Assembly: GCF_019793435.1 (NCBI RefSeq)
Contig: NZ_JAILYH010000021.1
Coordinates: 1 to 64,000, forward strand
Length of the DNA: 64,000 bases
Direction: 5' to 3'
Source of the DNA: Rhizobium redzepovicii
GTDB lineage: Bacteria; Pseudomonadota; Alphaproteobacteria; Rhizobiales; Rhizobiaceae
Part shown: positions 25,999 to 34,694 of the stretch, one piece after another
How the letters are laid out: every line of letters begins with the position of its first letter
How positions within the stretch are numbered: the first letter of the stretch is position 1
Program-made: the position numbers and the translations under genes
The notes under the pieces: generated by a model
Databases searched by the model: none
What the model saw: the letters and a program-made list of their open reading frames with translations, nothing else
Told to the model about the DNA's origin: nothing

Positions 25999-26292
25999 AT
26001 GGACAAAGACGAGATTATCAAGGCACTCGCCCATCCCACCCGGATGGACATTCTGAGCTGGCTGAAAAATCCCGAGCAGCATTTTCCTTCGCAGGAGCAT
26101 CCTTTCGAAATGGGTGTCTGTGCCAGCCAGTTCGAACGCTGCGGCCTGTCGCAGTCGACGGTCTCGGCCCATTTGGGAACGCTGCATCGCGCCGGCCTCG
26201 TCACCACCAAACGCGTGGGACAGTGGATCTTCTACAAGCGCAACGAAGAAACGATCGCTGCATTCCTCAAGCAGCTGACGCAGGACCTATAA
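25999..26292 (+). CDS. ArsR-family transcriptional regulator
   Basis: This is a 97-residue winged-helix repressor starting MDKDEIIKALAHPTRMDILSWL, with recognition helix LSQSTVSAHLGTLHRAGLV and wing RVGQWIFYKRN. Two cysteines (in GVCASQFERCG) are present, but the classic metal motif CxC is not, so it may sense an electrophile or drug rather than arsenite. The family-typical start is chosen within a longer open frame. The stop is separated by one base from the next ATG, so regulator, MFS exporter and ene-reductase form one operon that it probably autoregulates. Confidence 0.88.
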   Translation: MDKDEIIKALAHPTRMDILSWLKNPEQHFPSQEHPFEMGVCASQFERCGLSQSTVSAHLGTLHRAGLVTTKRVGQWIFYKRNEETIAAFLKQLTQDL

Positions 26293-26293
26293 A

Positions 26294-27460
26294 ATGCCCC
26301 TCGCCCTTCTCGTCCTTGCCTTGAGCTCGTTTGCTATAGGCACCACCGAATTCGTCATCATGGGTCTTCTGCCCGAGGTCGCCACCGATCTCTCGGTGAC
26401 GATCCCGCAGGCCGGGTGGCTGGTAACCGGTTATGCACTGGCGGTCGCAATCGGCGCCCCGGTGATGGCTATTGCGACGGCCAAGCTGAAGCGCCGCACC
26501 GCCCTGATCGCGCTGATGGCCTTCTTCATCGCCGGCAACCTGCTTTGCGCGCTGGCAAGCGACTACTGGGTGCTGATGATTGCCCGTGTCGTGACCGCGC
26601 TTTGCCACGGCGCCTTCTTCGGCATCGGTTCGGTCGTCGCCGCCAGCCTGGTCGCCGAAGACCGCAAGGCCCGCGCCGTCGCCCTGATGTTTACCGGCCT
26701 GACGCTCGCCAATGTTCTTGGCGTGCCGCTCGGCACCGCCATCGGCCAGGCTTATGGCTGGCGCGCCACGTTCGGTATCGTCACCGTCATCGGCGTCGTC
26801 ACCATATCAGGCCTGATCGCCATCCTGCCCAGGGATAAGCAGCAAGAGAACGGCAGTATCCTGCGCGAGATCGCCGCACTCCGGAATGGTGGCCTGTGGC
26901 TGGCGCTGTCCACCACCGTCTTCTTCGCCGCCTCGATGTTCGCGCTCTTCACCTATATCGCGCCGCTGCTGCGTGACGTTACCGGCATTTCCCCGGAAGG
27001 CGTCACCTGGACACTGTTCCTGATCGGCCTCGGGCTGACCATCGGCAATCTCGTCGGCGGCAAACTGGCCGACTGGCGGCTTGGCGCGACGCTTGCCGGT
27101 GTCTTCGCCGCCATCGCCGTTACGTCGATCGCCTTCAGCTATACCAGCCGCTTCTTCATCCCGGCTGAAATCACGCTTTTCCTCTGGGCCTTGGCAAGCT
27201 TTGCCGCTGTGCCGGCGCTCCAGGTCGGCGTCGTCGGTTTCGGTAAGGACGCCCCGAACCTGGTTTCAACCATCAATATCGGCGCCTTCAACACCGGTAA
27301 CGCGCTCGGCGCCTGGGTTGGCGGCCTGGTCATCGATGCCGGCTTCGATCTTACCCGCGTCCCGCTCGCCGCAGCCTTGATGGCCCTGATCGGCCTCGGC
27401 GCGACTGGACTCACCTATCTCTCCGCCAGGGGCCGAGCCGCCCTCGCCCCTGCCGAGTGA
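26294..27460 (+). CDS. MFS transporter, DHA1 (AraJ/YdhP-like) exporter
   Basis: The 388 residues have about twelve membrane spans. It begins MPLALLVLALSSFAIGTTEFVIMGLLP, the usual opening of the AraJ/YdhP/NepI subgroup, and has the antiporter segment GAFFGIGSVVAASLV near TM4-5. Family members export sugars, nucleosides or drugs with protons. It starts one base after the arsR stop and is followed by an Old Yellow Enzyme gene. The context suggests an exporter for a compound that the reductase also handles. Confidence 0.9.
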   Translation: MPLALLVLALSSFAIGTTEFVIMGLLPEVATDLSVTIPQAGWLVTGYALAVAIGAPVMAIATAKLKRRTALIALMAFFIAGNLLCALASDYWVLMIARVVTALCHGAFFGIGSVVAASLVAEDRKARAVALMFTGLTLANVLGVPLGTAIGQAYGWRATFGIVTVIGVVTISGLIAILPRDKQQENGSILREIAALRNGGLWLALSTTVFFAASMFALFTYIAPLLRDVTGISPEGVTWTLFLIGLGLTIGNLVGGKLADWRLGATLAGVFAAIAVTSIAFSYTSRFFIPAEITLFLWALASFAAVPALQVGVVGFGKDAPNLVSTINIGAFNTGNALGAWVGGLVIDAGFDLTRVPLAAALMALIGLGATGLTYLSARGRAALAPAE

Positions 27461-27485
27461 TCCTCCCGCAAAAGAAAGGACCATC

Positions 27486-28610
27486 ATGGCCAAGCTTTTC
27501 GAACCCACCAAGGTTGGCGACATTACAGTCAAGAACCGCATCGTCATGGCGCCGCTCACCCGCAACCGCTCGCCGGGCGCCATCCCCAACGACCTCAATG
27601 TCGAATATTACCGCCAGCGCGCCACGGCAGGCCTGATCATTACCGAAGCGACCGCGATCACCCATCAGGGCCAGGGCTACGCCGACGTGCCCGGCCTTTA
27701 CAGCAAAGAGGCTCTCGACGGCTGGAAGCGCGTCACCGACGCCGTTCACGCGGCCGGCGGCAAGATCGTCGTCCAGATGTGGCATGTCGGCCGCATCTCG
27801 CACACTACGCTGCAGCCGAATGGCGGCAAACCGGTCTCCTCTACCGACCGGATCGCCAAGGCCAAGACCTACCTGGTCAATGGCGACGGCACCGGCAGCT
27901 TTGCCGACACCTCCGAGCCGCGCGCCCTCGATACCGCTGAAATCCCGGGTATCATCGAAGATTACCGCAAGGCCGCGCGTGCGGCGATCAATGCCGGCTT
28001 CGACGGCGTCGAGATCCATGGCGCCAACGGCTACCTGCTCGACCAGTTCATCCGCGACGGCGTCAACGACCGCACCGATCAATATGGCGGCTCGATCGAA
28101 AACCGCGCCCGTTTGACCTTCGACGTCGTCGATGCCGTCGTCAGTGAAATCGGCGCAGGCCGAACCGCGATCCGCATATCGCCGGTGACACCGTCGGGCG
28201 AAAGCTACGATTCCAATCCGCAGGCGACTTTCACCCGTGTCGTCGAGGGGCTGGCCAAATACGATCTGGCCTATATCCATGTGATCGAAGGCCAGACCGG
28301 CGGTGATCGCGACTACCGCCAGGGCGACAATCCTTCCTTCGATTACAAGGCGTTGCGCCAGGCTTATGAAACCGCCGGCGGCAAGGCCGACTGGATGGTC
28401 AATAACGGTTATGACCGCGATCTAGCGATCGATGCTGTGGAAAGCGGCCGCGTCGACCTCGTCGCCTTCGGCAAGCCCTTCATCGCCAATCCCGATCTCG
28501 TCGAACGCTTGGCGAAGAACCTGCCGCTCAACACGCCCGACCAGTCGACCTTCTATGGCGGCACCGCCAGGGGCTATGTCGACTATCCCGCTCTCGAAAA
28601 GGTCGCCTGA
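27486..28610 (+). CDS. Old Yellow Enzyme family ene-reductase (NemA-like)
   Basis: This 374-residue FMN-dependent TIM-barrel enzyme reduces activated alkenes and often nitro compounds with NAD(P)H. The FMN-site opening KNRIVMAPLTRNRS and the substrate-anion pair in EIHGANGYLLDQF (His178, Asn181, with Tyr183 as likely proton donor) are intact, as is DRTDQYGGSIENR. AAGAAAGGA precedes the ATG. It is the last gene of the arsR-MFS operon and is followed by a strong terminator. A role in electrophile detoxification is inferred from context. Confidence 0.94.
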   Translation: MAKLFEPTKVGDITVKNRIVMAPLTRNRSPGAIPNDLNVEYYRQRATAGLIITEATAITHQGQGYADVPGLYSKEALDGWKRVTDAVHAAGGKIVVQMWHVGRISHTTLQPNGGKPVSSTDRIAKAKTYLVNGDGTGSFADTSEPRALDTAEIPGIIEDYRKAARAAINAGFDGVEIHGANGYLLDQFIRDGVNDRTDQYGGSIENRARLTFDVVDAVVSEIGAGRTAIRISPVTPSGESYDSNPQATFTRVVEGLAKYDLAYIHVIEGQTGGDRDYRQGDNPSFDYKALRQAYETAGGKADWMVNNGYDRDLAIDAVESGRVDLVAFGKPFIANPDLVERLAKNLPLNTPDQSTFYGGTARGYVDYPALEKVA

Positions 28611-28631
28611 ACCTTTGGAACACACATTGCG

Positions 28632-28660
28632 AATCCCGCCGAAAGGCGGGATTTTCATTT
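28632..28660 (+). terminator. Rho-independent terminator after the ene-reductase gene
   Basis: The stem AATCCCGCC / GGCGGGATT with a GAAA tetraloop is followed by TTCATTT. It closes the arsR-MFS-OYE operon. Confidence 0.88.
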
Positions 28661-28686
28661 CCCACGGATCTTTGTAGGGTGTGCCT

Positions 28687-29487
28687 ATGTTCGCTCCCCA
28701 TCTTGATCGCTGGTCGCTGATATCAGACGGCGAGCCCATCATCACCCATTCAAGCCGTCTGCTGCCGGTCCTCTGGCAGGAGAAGCCTGCCATGCTGAAA
28801 GTGGCCGCCGATGTCGACTAACGATACGGCGCGCTGTTGATGCAATGGTGGGATGGCGACGGCGCAGCCCATGTCTACGCTCATGAGGGCGACGCGGTAC
28901 TCCTGGAACGGGCGATGGGGGAACGCTCGCTGCTTGCCATGGCGATGAACGGCGAGGACGACGAGGCAAGCCGCATCCTCTGCCGAACGGCCGCAAGGCT
29001 GCATGCGCCGCGCGAAAAACCGCTTCCCGATCCCATCCCCCTCAGCCGCTGGTTCCGCGATCTCGAGCCGGCGGCAGGCAAACATGGCGGCACGCTGGCC
29101 GAATGCTCGGCGATTGCCAATGCGCTGCTTGCCGATCCGCGCGACCTCACCGTCCTCCACGGCGACATTCACCACGACAATATCCTCGATTTCGAGGCGC
29201 GCGGCTGGCTGGCGATCGATCCGAAGCGACTGCATGGCGAGCGCGGCTTCGATTTCGCCAACATCTTCGCCAACGAGGAACTGCCGACCATTACCGATCC
29301 GGCTCGCTTCCGCCGCCAGCTCGCCATCGTCTCGGCGGAGGCTCGGATCGAGCCGAAGCGGCTGCTGCAGTGGATTGCCGCCTATTCCGGCCTTTCCGCC
29401 GCCTGGTTCCTCGGCGATCCGAACATTGAGCAGGCCGAGACGGCGTTGAAGGTCGCCCGGATTGCGCTGGCAGAACTCGAGGCTTAA
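28687..29487 (+). pseudogene. aminoglycoside/hydroxyurea phosphotransferase gene interrupted by an in-frame stop
   Basis: From the ATG the frame gives 44 residues (MFAPHLDRWSL..., ending ADVD), then TAA at 28819-28821, and the same frame continues without further stops to the end. The continuation (RYGALLMQWWDGDG onward) is the body of an APH(6)/aminoglycoside-hydroxyurea resistance kinase (PF04655), with the catalytic loop LHGDIHHDNIL and the metal-binding aspartate in LAIDPK. One base change (from GAA or CAA) would restore about 266 codons. The downstream part could restart at TTG or ATG near 28837-28840 but would lack the N-terminal lobe. It overlaps the convergent epimerase gene by four bases. 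A sequencing error is possible. Confidence 0.78.
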
Positions 29488-30506
29488 CCCGCACTCTCGG
29501 ACGAAGGTGCGATCAAGGCCGCCGCCATCTCACGATGCGGTTCAGGCAGGCAGCCGAGCGCCACGAGCGAAGCTCTGACGGCCTCGTCGATCGGCGTCTG
29601 CGGTTCCTTGCCGAGTTCGGCAGTGAGCTTGGTGTTGCTCATCCTCAGCGGCACCTTCCAGAGATACCGCATCTCCTTGATCTCCCGCAGCATCGGAGCG
29701 AACGGCGCGGCGAGCGGCACGATCCACCAGGGAAAACGGGCGATCCTGGCTTTGCCGCCTGCGACACGCTTGATCGCTTCGGCCATCTGCATACCGTCTG
29801 CATCCCAGAACCCCTCCATATGATAGACGGCAAAGGGGGGCAACCGATCGGCGCGCTCGATGAGCTGGGCCATGGTTTCCGCCATATCGGGCAGATAGGC
29901 CCACTGATGGCCGATGCCGCGCTGCCCCGGATTCTTGATCGTGCCGACGGGTTTACCCGGCGTGACCAGGCCCGATGAAAACCAGCTGTTTCCAGTCGTG
30001 CCCGGGCCGAAGAAATCCCCTGCCCTGACGATGATCGCTCCAACACCAGCTTCACATGCCGCTTCCAGCCGCTTCTCCATCTCGACGCGGATTGCCCCCT
30101 TCTTCGTCAGCGGATGCTGCGGGCTTTCCTCTGTCGGCGCCGGCAGGGCGTCCGGCCCGAAATTGTAGACGTTTCCAGGCAGTACAATGCGGGCGCCGAC
30201 GGTGCGGGCAGCAGCGATGGTATTGTCCATCATCGGCAGCACCAGCGTTCCCCAATTGCGATAGCCGGGCGGATTGACGGCGTGGACGATCATGCTGACG
30301 CCTTCGGCCGCCCTCAGGACGTCACCAGCATTGATCGCATCGCCCTGCACCCATTCGAAAGCCGGCTCGCGCCTCGACACCTTGGCGGCGTCACGGTTAA
30401 GCGCCCGGATGCGCCAGCCGCGCGCAAGCAGCTTGCGGGCAACCGCGCTGCCGATACCGCCGGTGGCGCCGAGAACGAGGGCCGTCTTCTTCATTTCGCT
30501 GCTCAT
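29484..30506 (-). CDS. NAD(P)-dependent epimerase/dehydratase-family protein
   Basis: This is a 340-residue Rossmann-fold protein with the atypical-SDR nucleotide motif VLGATGGIGSAVARKLL at the N-terminus and a substrate region resembling nucleoside-diphosphate-sugar epimerases (VYNFGPDALPAP, DFFGPGT). The catalytic YxxxK is not obvious, so enzymatic type is unclear. The start MSSEMKKTALVLG has AGGAG upstream. A LysR gene diverges from it with under 100 bp between, and is the likely regulator. No membrane segment is present. Confidence 0.85.
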   Translation of the reverse strand: MSSEMKKTALVLGATGGIGSAVARKLLARGWRIRALNRDAAKVSRREPAFEWVQGDAINAGDVLRAAEGVSMIVHAVNPPGYRNWGTLVLPMMDNTIAAARTVGARIVLPGNVYNFGPDALPAPTEESPQHPLTKKGAIRVEMEKRLEAACEAGVGAIIVRAGDFFGPGTTGNSWFSSGLVTPGKPVGTIKNPGQRGIGHQWAYLPDMAETMAQLIERADRLPPFAVYHMEGFWDADGMQMAEAIKRVAGGKARIARFPWWIVPLAAPFAPMLREIKEMRYLWKVPLRMSNTKLTAELGKEPQTPIDEAVRASLVALGCLPEPHREMAAALIAPSSESAG

Positions 30507-30565
30507 GACAATCATCTCCTTCGCTTGAATGGAGGGATTATGCCATCGGCCCCAAGTAAACAAAA

Positions 30566-30593
30566 TTGACGAAATAAATGCAGCTGCTATACA
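30566..30593 (+). promoter_or_regulatory. sigma-70-type promoter of the LysR gene
   Basis: TTGACG and TATACA are spaced by 16 bp. The predicted transcription start coincides with the ATG at 30601, and no Shine-Dalgarno is present, so the mRNA may be leaderless. Confidence 0.55.
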
Positions 30594-30600
30594 AAAATAT

Positions 30601-31500
30601 ATGAACATAGAACCGAGCTGGGATTTCTACCGCACCTTCCTGACCGTGCTCCAGCAAGGGTCGCTTTCGGCCGCCGCCCGCGAGTTGGGGCTGACGCAGC
30701 CGACCATAGGCCGCCATATTGACGCATTGGAAACGGCAATCGGCGCCGAACTCTTCACCCGATCCCCGAACGGGCTGCTGCCGACCGACGCCGCATTGGC
30801 GCTGAAGCCCTATGCCGAGACGCTGGCGGCAACCACTGCCGCGCTTTTGCGCACAGCATCCGGTGAGCGCGAGCGCGTCGCCGGAACCGTCAGGGTCAGC
30901 GCCAGCGAGGTCATCGCAGTCGAAGTACTGCCTGGGATTCTCGGCCCGCTGCAGGACGCTTATCCCGAACTCCAGATCGAGCTGTCGGCTTCCGATGCGA
31001 TTGAGGATCTGGTGAGCCGCGAGGCCGATATTGCCGTGCGCATGGCCGAGCCGCAGCAGGGTGCGCTCGTCGTGCGCCGCATCGGCGATATCCCGCTTGG
31101 TTTCCACGCCCATCGCCGCTACCTCGAACGACACGGCATTCCGCAAACCCTGGCCGACCTCGCAAACCACCGGCTCATCGGCTTCGACCGCCAGACGGCC
31201 TATGTCCGCCTGGTAACAAAACGCTATGAGGTGCCGGGCATCGACTTCTCCTACAGGACCGACAGCAATCTTGCCCAGCTTTCGGCGATCCGCGCCGGCG
31301 TCGGCATCGGTCTCTGCCAGATTGGGCTCGTACGTGACAATCCCGATCTGGTGCACCTCCTGCCCGATGCGTTCAAGATCCCGCTCGGCACCTGGGTGGC
31401 GATGCATGAGAGCCTGAAGACCTCGCCGCGCTGCCGCGCCACCTTCGACGCACTGGTCAAGGGGCTTCAGGATTATCACCGATATTCGACCGGCACATAA
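30601..31500 (+). CDS. LysR-family transcriptional regulator
   Basis: This is a 299-residue LTTR with helix-turn-helix SLSAAARELGLTQPTIGRHIDALE, followed by a PBP2 domain (VRVSASEVIAVEVLPGILGPL onward). The ATG giving MNIEPSWDFYRTFLTVLQQGS is the family-like start; open sequence upstream is promoter. It is divergent from the NAD(P) epimerase gene, which it probably controls. The effector is unknown. Confidence 0.9.
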   Translation: MNIEPSWDFYRTFLTVLQQGSLSAAARELGLTQPTIGRHIDALETAIGAELFTRSPNGLLPTDAALALKPYAETLAATTAALLRTASGERERVAGTVRVSASEVIAVEVLPGILGPLQDAYPELQIELSASDAIEDLVSREADIAVRMAEPQQGALVVRRIGDIPLGFHAHRRYLERHGIPQTLADLANHRLIGFDRQTAYVRLVTKRYEVPGIDFSYRTDSNLAQLSAIRAGVGIGLCQIGLVRDNPDLVHLLPDAFKIPLGTWVAMHESLKTSPRCRATFDALVKGLQDYHRYSTGT

Positions 31501-31607
31501 CCTCGAAATCCGGAATCGATTTTTGGAGAGAATCATGCGCACATTTCAACGCAAGAGAGCAACCGAAATCTGCCTTGTCGGACGCGCGGCGCTGTAAGCG
31601 GAAGAAA

Positions 31608-32123
31608 ATGATGAGCCACGATCCGGTTGAACTCGTGCCCTACGATCCGCAATGGTCGCAGGCGTTCCGGCGCATCCGTGACAGGTTGCTCGTCTTGCTG
31701 CCGCAGGCGCTCTCCATCGATCACATCGGCAGCACCTCCATATCGGGCATGACCGCCAAGCCGCTGATCGATATCGACATCGTTCTTCCCAGCCTCGGGC
31801 ATATCGAGGCTGCCACCGATGTGCTTCTGGCCGAAGGTTACGAACCGCGCGGCAATCGTTATGACGACGAGGTCTGGGCGTTTTTATCGAGAGGTTTGGT
31901 GCCGCGGGAGCGGGTCTACCTTTGTCCAGCCGGCAATGGCACGCATCGAAACAGGCTAGCTTTCCGGGATCATCTCATTGCGCATCCCGAGGCTGCGGCC
32001 GAATATGCCGCGCTCAAACGCAGGCTGGCGGGCGAATTCAGGATGGATGGGGACGGCTATACCGCGCATAAGCGCGAATTCGTCGACGCAATCGTCGCGC
32101 GGGCATTGGCGGACGATCGCTGA
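31608..32123 (+). CDS. GrpB family protein (UPF0157), nucleotidyltransferase fold
   Basis: The product is about 171 residues with the GrpB pattern: VELVPYDPQWSQAF at the N-terminus and DHIGSTSISGMTAKPLIDIDI, the GSTS..GM..KP.IDI block of the minimal nucleotidyltransferase fold. It ends with helices YAALKRRLAGEF and KREFVDAIVARAL. The family's biochemical role is largely unknown; some members are fused to CoaE or GNAT domains. GGAAG precedes two consecutive ATGs, either of which may start translation. Confidence 0.85.
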   Translation: MMSHDPVELVPYDPQWSQAFRRIRDRLLVLLPQALSIDHIGSTSISGMTAKPLIDIDIVLPSLGHIEAATDVLLAEGYEPRGNRYDDEVWAFLSRGLVPRERVYLCPAGNGTHRNRLAFRDHLIAHPEAAAEYAALKRRLAGEFRMDGDGYTAHKREFVDAIVARALADDR

Positions 32124-32125
32124 CT

Positions 32126-32407
32126 TCAAAAGCCTTGCGAGGCCCCGGCCCCGCGGTCCTTCCACTGACCGTCTACCACCTCGGTTTCCGGCCGGTCACC
32201 GCCTTCGGCATATTCCTCATGCCACTTGCCATTCTCGTCCTGCCAACTGATCTCGGCGGAATCGCCGCCGACCTGCTGTTCGGCCGCGACGATGCGCGCG
32301 GCTTCGAGCGCCTCGGCATGAGTGGGGAATGCCTCGGAATAAACGCCTCCGAGCCTGTAAGCCCAACCGCCGTCATGCGGCATGACTTCGTAGACCACCT
32401 TGATCAT
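32126..32407 (-). CDS. DUF2188-type small protein
   Basis: The 93-residue soluble protein has the sequence VVYEVMPHDGGWAYRLGGVYSEAFPTHAEALEAAR, characteristic of DUF2188 (a short beta-alpha unit often repeated in bacterial proteins). Here there is one unit and an acidic tail. The function is unknown. AGGAG lies eight bases upstream of the ATG. It converges on the grpB-like gene with two bases between. Confidence 0.75.
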   Translation of the reverse strand: MIKVVYEVMPHDGGWAYRLGGVYSEAFPTHAEALEAARIVAAEQQVGGDSAEISWQDENGKWHEEYAEGGDRPETEVVDGQWKDRGAGASQGF

Positions 32408-32638
32408 GCATCCGTCTCCTCATCTTCTTGTTGCGCATTCGCACGCTTCCGGACAGGATCCGGATCATCGCGGCCGCTTGACAAGAATTCGAGGACGCCG
32501 CGATCTGCTTTCCGGCCCCGATGACATTCAGTATTCCATTAAACGCCGAAGACTGCAAATGGCCCCAGACCGCGGCTTTCTTGATATGCGAAATCAGTGA
32601 CTTAGATAAAACGCATGAATCGGGACAGGAGCTGAGAC

Positions 32639-33736
32639 TTGGCGATTGCGTCACGCTTAAAACAAGAGAAGTTTCTGGTCGCCTCAATTGCCGTTGCAGC
32701 GATCGCCTATCTCTTGGAACACGCGGTGATCGAGATGGGACGCGGCGTCGCGTTGATTGCCGCCGCCGCCCTGGTCGGCACCATCGTTCTCGCCTCGATC
32801 CGCGTTGCCCATCATGCCGAACTGCTCGCCATCAAGGTCGGCGACCCCTATGGCACGATGATCCTGACACTGTCGGCTGTTGCCGTGGAGGTCATCATCC
32901 TCGCCATCATGATGAGCGGAGAGAGTTCGCCGACACTGGTGCGCGACACGATCTATTCCGCCCTGATGCTCGATATCAACGGCATTCTGGGTCTCGCCGC
33001 CCTGCTCGGCGGCCTGAAGCACGGAGAACAGCCCTACAACGACAATTCGGGCAAGACCTACGGCGTGATGATCCTCACCGCCATGGGCATCTCGATGATA
33101 GTGCCGGAATTCGTGCCCCGCGACAAATGGCACTATTATTCCGCCTTCACCATCGTCGCGATGATTGCGCTCTACGGCCTCTTCCTGCGCATGCAGGTCG
33201 GCCAGCACAGCTATTTCTTCAGCTACAGCTACCCGCGCTCCGAACGGAAGAAAGGGGCTTCGGATGCGCACGGCGCTGACGAACCGGCCGCGATATCGAT
33301 CGCCACCATTCTCGTCGGCGTCGTCATCATCGGCCTGCTGGCCGAGTTCATGTCGGCCTTGATGACCGAGGGTTTGCGCGACAGCGGCGCGCCGATCGCC
33401 GTCACCGCCGTCGTCGTCGCCGCGATTTCAGCTGCCCCCGAGATCCTGACCGCCTTGAGGGCAGCGCTCAGAAACCGCATGCAGGCGACGGTCAACATCG
33501 CCATGGGCGCCTCGCTTTCGACCGTGATCCTGACGGTGCCGGTCATGGAGGCGATCGCGCTCTATACCGGCCAGCCCTTCATCATGGCGATGACCCCGGT
33601 GCAGACGGTGATGGTGACGATCACGCTGATTGCCGCAGCGATCAACCTCAATGACGGCGAGACCAACGCCATCGAAGGCATGACGCACTTCATCCTCTTT
33701 GCCACCTTCGTCATGCTGACGGCACTGGGGCTTTGA
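32639..33736 (+). CDS. Ca2+/H+ antiporter, CaCA family (ChaA-like)
   Basis: The 365-residue protein has about eleven membrane spans. Two inverted alpha-repeats carry the acidic exchange motifs: AVAVEVIILAIMM in the first half and AAISAAPEILTALRAAL in the second, the GxxxPE-like signature of cation/proton antiporters. The TTG start is assigned because CAGGAGCTGAG precedes it and the protein then begins MAIASRLKQEKFLVA. It probably exports calcium or sodium/potassium across the inner membrane at alkaline pH. It converges on the following glycosyltransferase-like gene. Confidence 0.88.
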   Translation: MAIASRLKQEKFLVASIAVAAIAYLLEHAVIEMGRGVALIAAAALVGTIVLASIRVAHHAELLAIKVGDPYGTMILTLSAVAVEVIILAIMMSGESSPTLVRDTIYSALMLDINGILGLAALLGGLKHGEQPYNDNSGKTYGVMILTAMGISMIVPEFVPRDKWHYYSAFTIVAMIALYGLFLRMQVGQHSYFFSYSYPRSERKKGASDAHGADEPAAISIATILVGVVIIGLLAEFMSALMTEGLRDSGAPIAVTAVVVAAISAAPEILTALRAALRNRMQATVNIAMGASLSTVILTVPVMEAIALYTGQPFIMAMTPVQTVMVTITLIAAAINLNDGETNAIEGMTHFILFATFVMLTALGL

Positions 33737-33789
33737 GAGAGCGGTCACGCGCTCGGCAGGTCACGCCCGTCGGCGAGGTCCTGCGTCGG

Positions 33790-34659
33790 TCAATCCTTAG
33801 ATTTTTCCAGGAAGCGCTCTTTACGGGTTTTTGGTTTGAAGCGCCGGAAGAAGTTTTCGACGGCGCGGATGGATTTGGTGACGGACATCAGCCTGTCGAT
33901 CTGGCTGTTCGCATTGTGAAGCCGCTCAGACAGGACTTCGGCCGCCGTCATCGCGATTTCGACCGGCGGCACCTGCGGAAAGCGTTTGGCGAGCGCCGCA
34001 TAGGGGCTGGCATCGACGCCGCCCATCATCGAGATCGTGCCCATCCTGGCAAAAAGACGCAGGAAGATTTGCTCGAACGTCCAATCGTGTACGTCGAAGA
34101 CCTTCCACTTCTCGCTTCTCTTTGCCGAAAAGCCGGCAAGCAGGATCTTGCCCGGCAGCTGCAGATCGGCGAGCCAGAGCGCCATCGCAAAGCCGCTCGT
34201 CGCGATCTTGCCTGCCGGATAGAGATCTCCGATCATTTGCGTCAGATCGAGGTGGCGGGCGCGAGTGCCGTTGAAGCGGCTCTCCTCGCTGAAGTTCTCC
34301 TCGGGGGAAACGCGGATGTTGACCACACCCAGAAAATCATCGCCGGCAAAGAAGCGCAAGACATCCGCCACCTCGCGCCGGTGAACGATATTGGCGCCCA
34401 TCACACCGCTGCGGGCGACCAGCACCGCATGTCCGGCGAAGGGTTCGTCGAGCACCTTGTAGACGTTGTTGAAGAAGACGTAGAGCGTCGTCTCCGGCAG
34501 CTCGCTTCGCAGCCGCTCCAAATCGACAGCCTCGCTGTTTGCCACCAGCACGATGTGGGAATAGCGCGACAGCAGCGCCTTCCACGCGTCCGGCGTCAGG
34601 AAATTGAAGCCGCTATCGGCGGCGGCTAGCCTCTGCGTATCACTGGGGATCGATTCCAT
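33790..34659 (-). CDS. hypothetical protein, possibly sialyltransferase-like (GT29/GT42) glycosyltransferase
   Basis: This is a 289-residue soluble protein without a signal peptide. The segment TSGFAMALWLADLQLPGKILLAGFS followed by DVHDWTFEQ resembles the nucleotide-sugar-binding loop and catalytic-histidine region of sialyltransferase-type enzymes (a small-residue SG turn, a hydrophobic helix, a GF strand, then H..E). The tail is basic. It lies 35 bp downstream of a GT8 gene on the same strand, so both may act in one surface-polysaccharide pathway. The family assignment is tentative. Confidence 0.5.
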   Translation of the reverse strand: MESIPSDTQRLAAADSGFNFLTPDAWKALLSRYSHIVLVANSEAVDLERLRSELPETTLYVFFNNVYKVLDEPFAGHAVLVARSGVMGANIVHRREVADVLRFFAGDDFLGVVNIRVSPEENFSEESRFNGTRARHLDLTQMIGDLYPAGKIATSGFAMALWLADLQLPGKILLAGFSAKRSEKWKVFDVHDWTFEQIFLRLFARMGTISMMGGVDASPYAALAKRFPQVPPVEIAMTAAEVLSERLHNANSQIDRLMSVTKSIRAVENFFRRFKPKTRKERFLEKSKD

Positions 34660-34694
34660 ATCGGCTCACATGCACTTTCCAAGGACGCGCCTTG

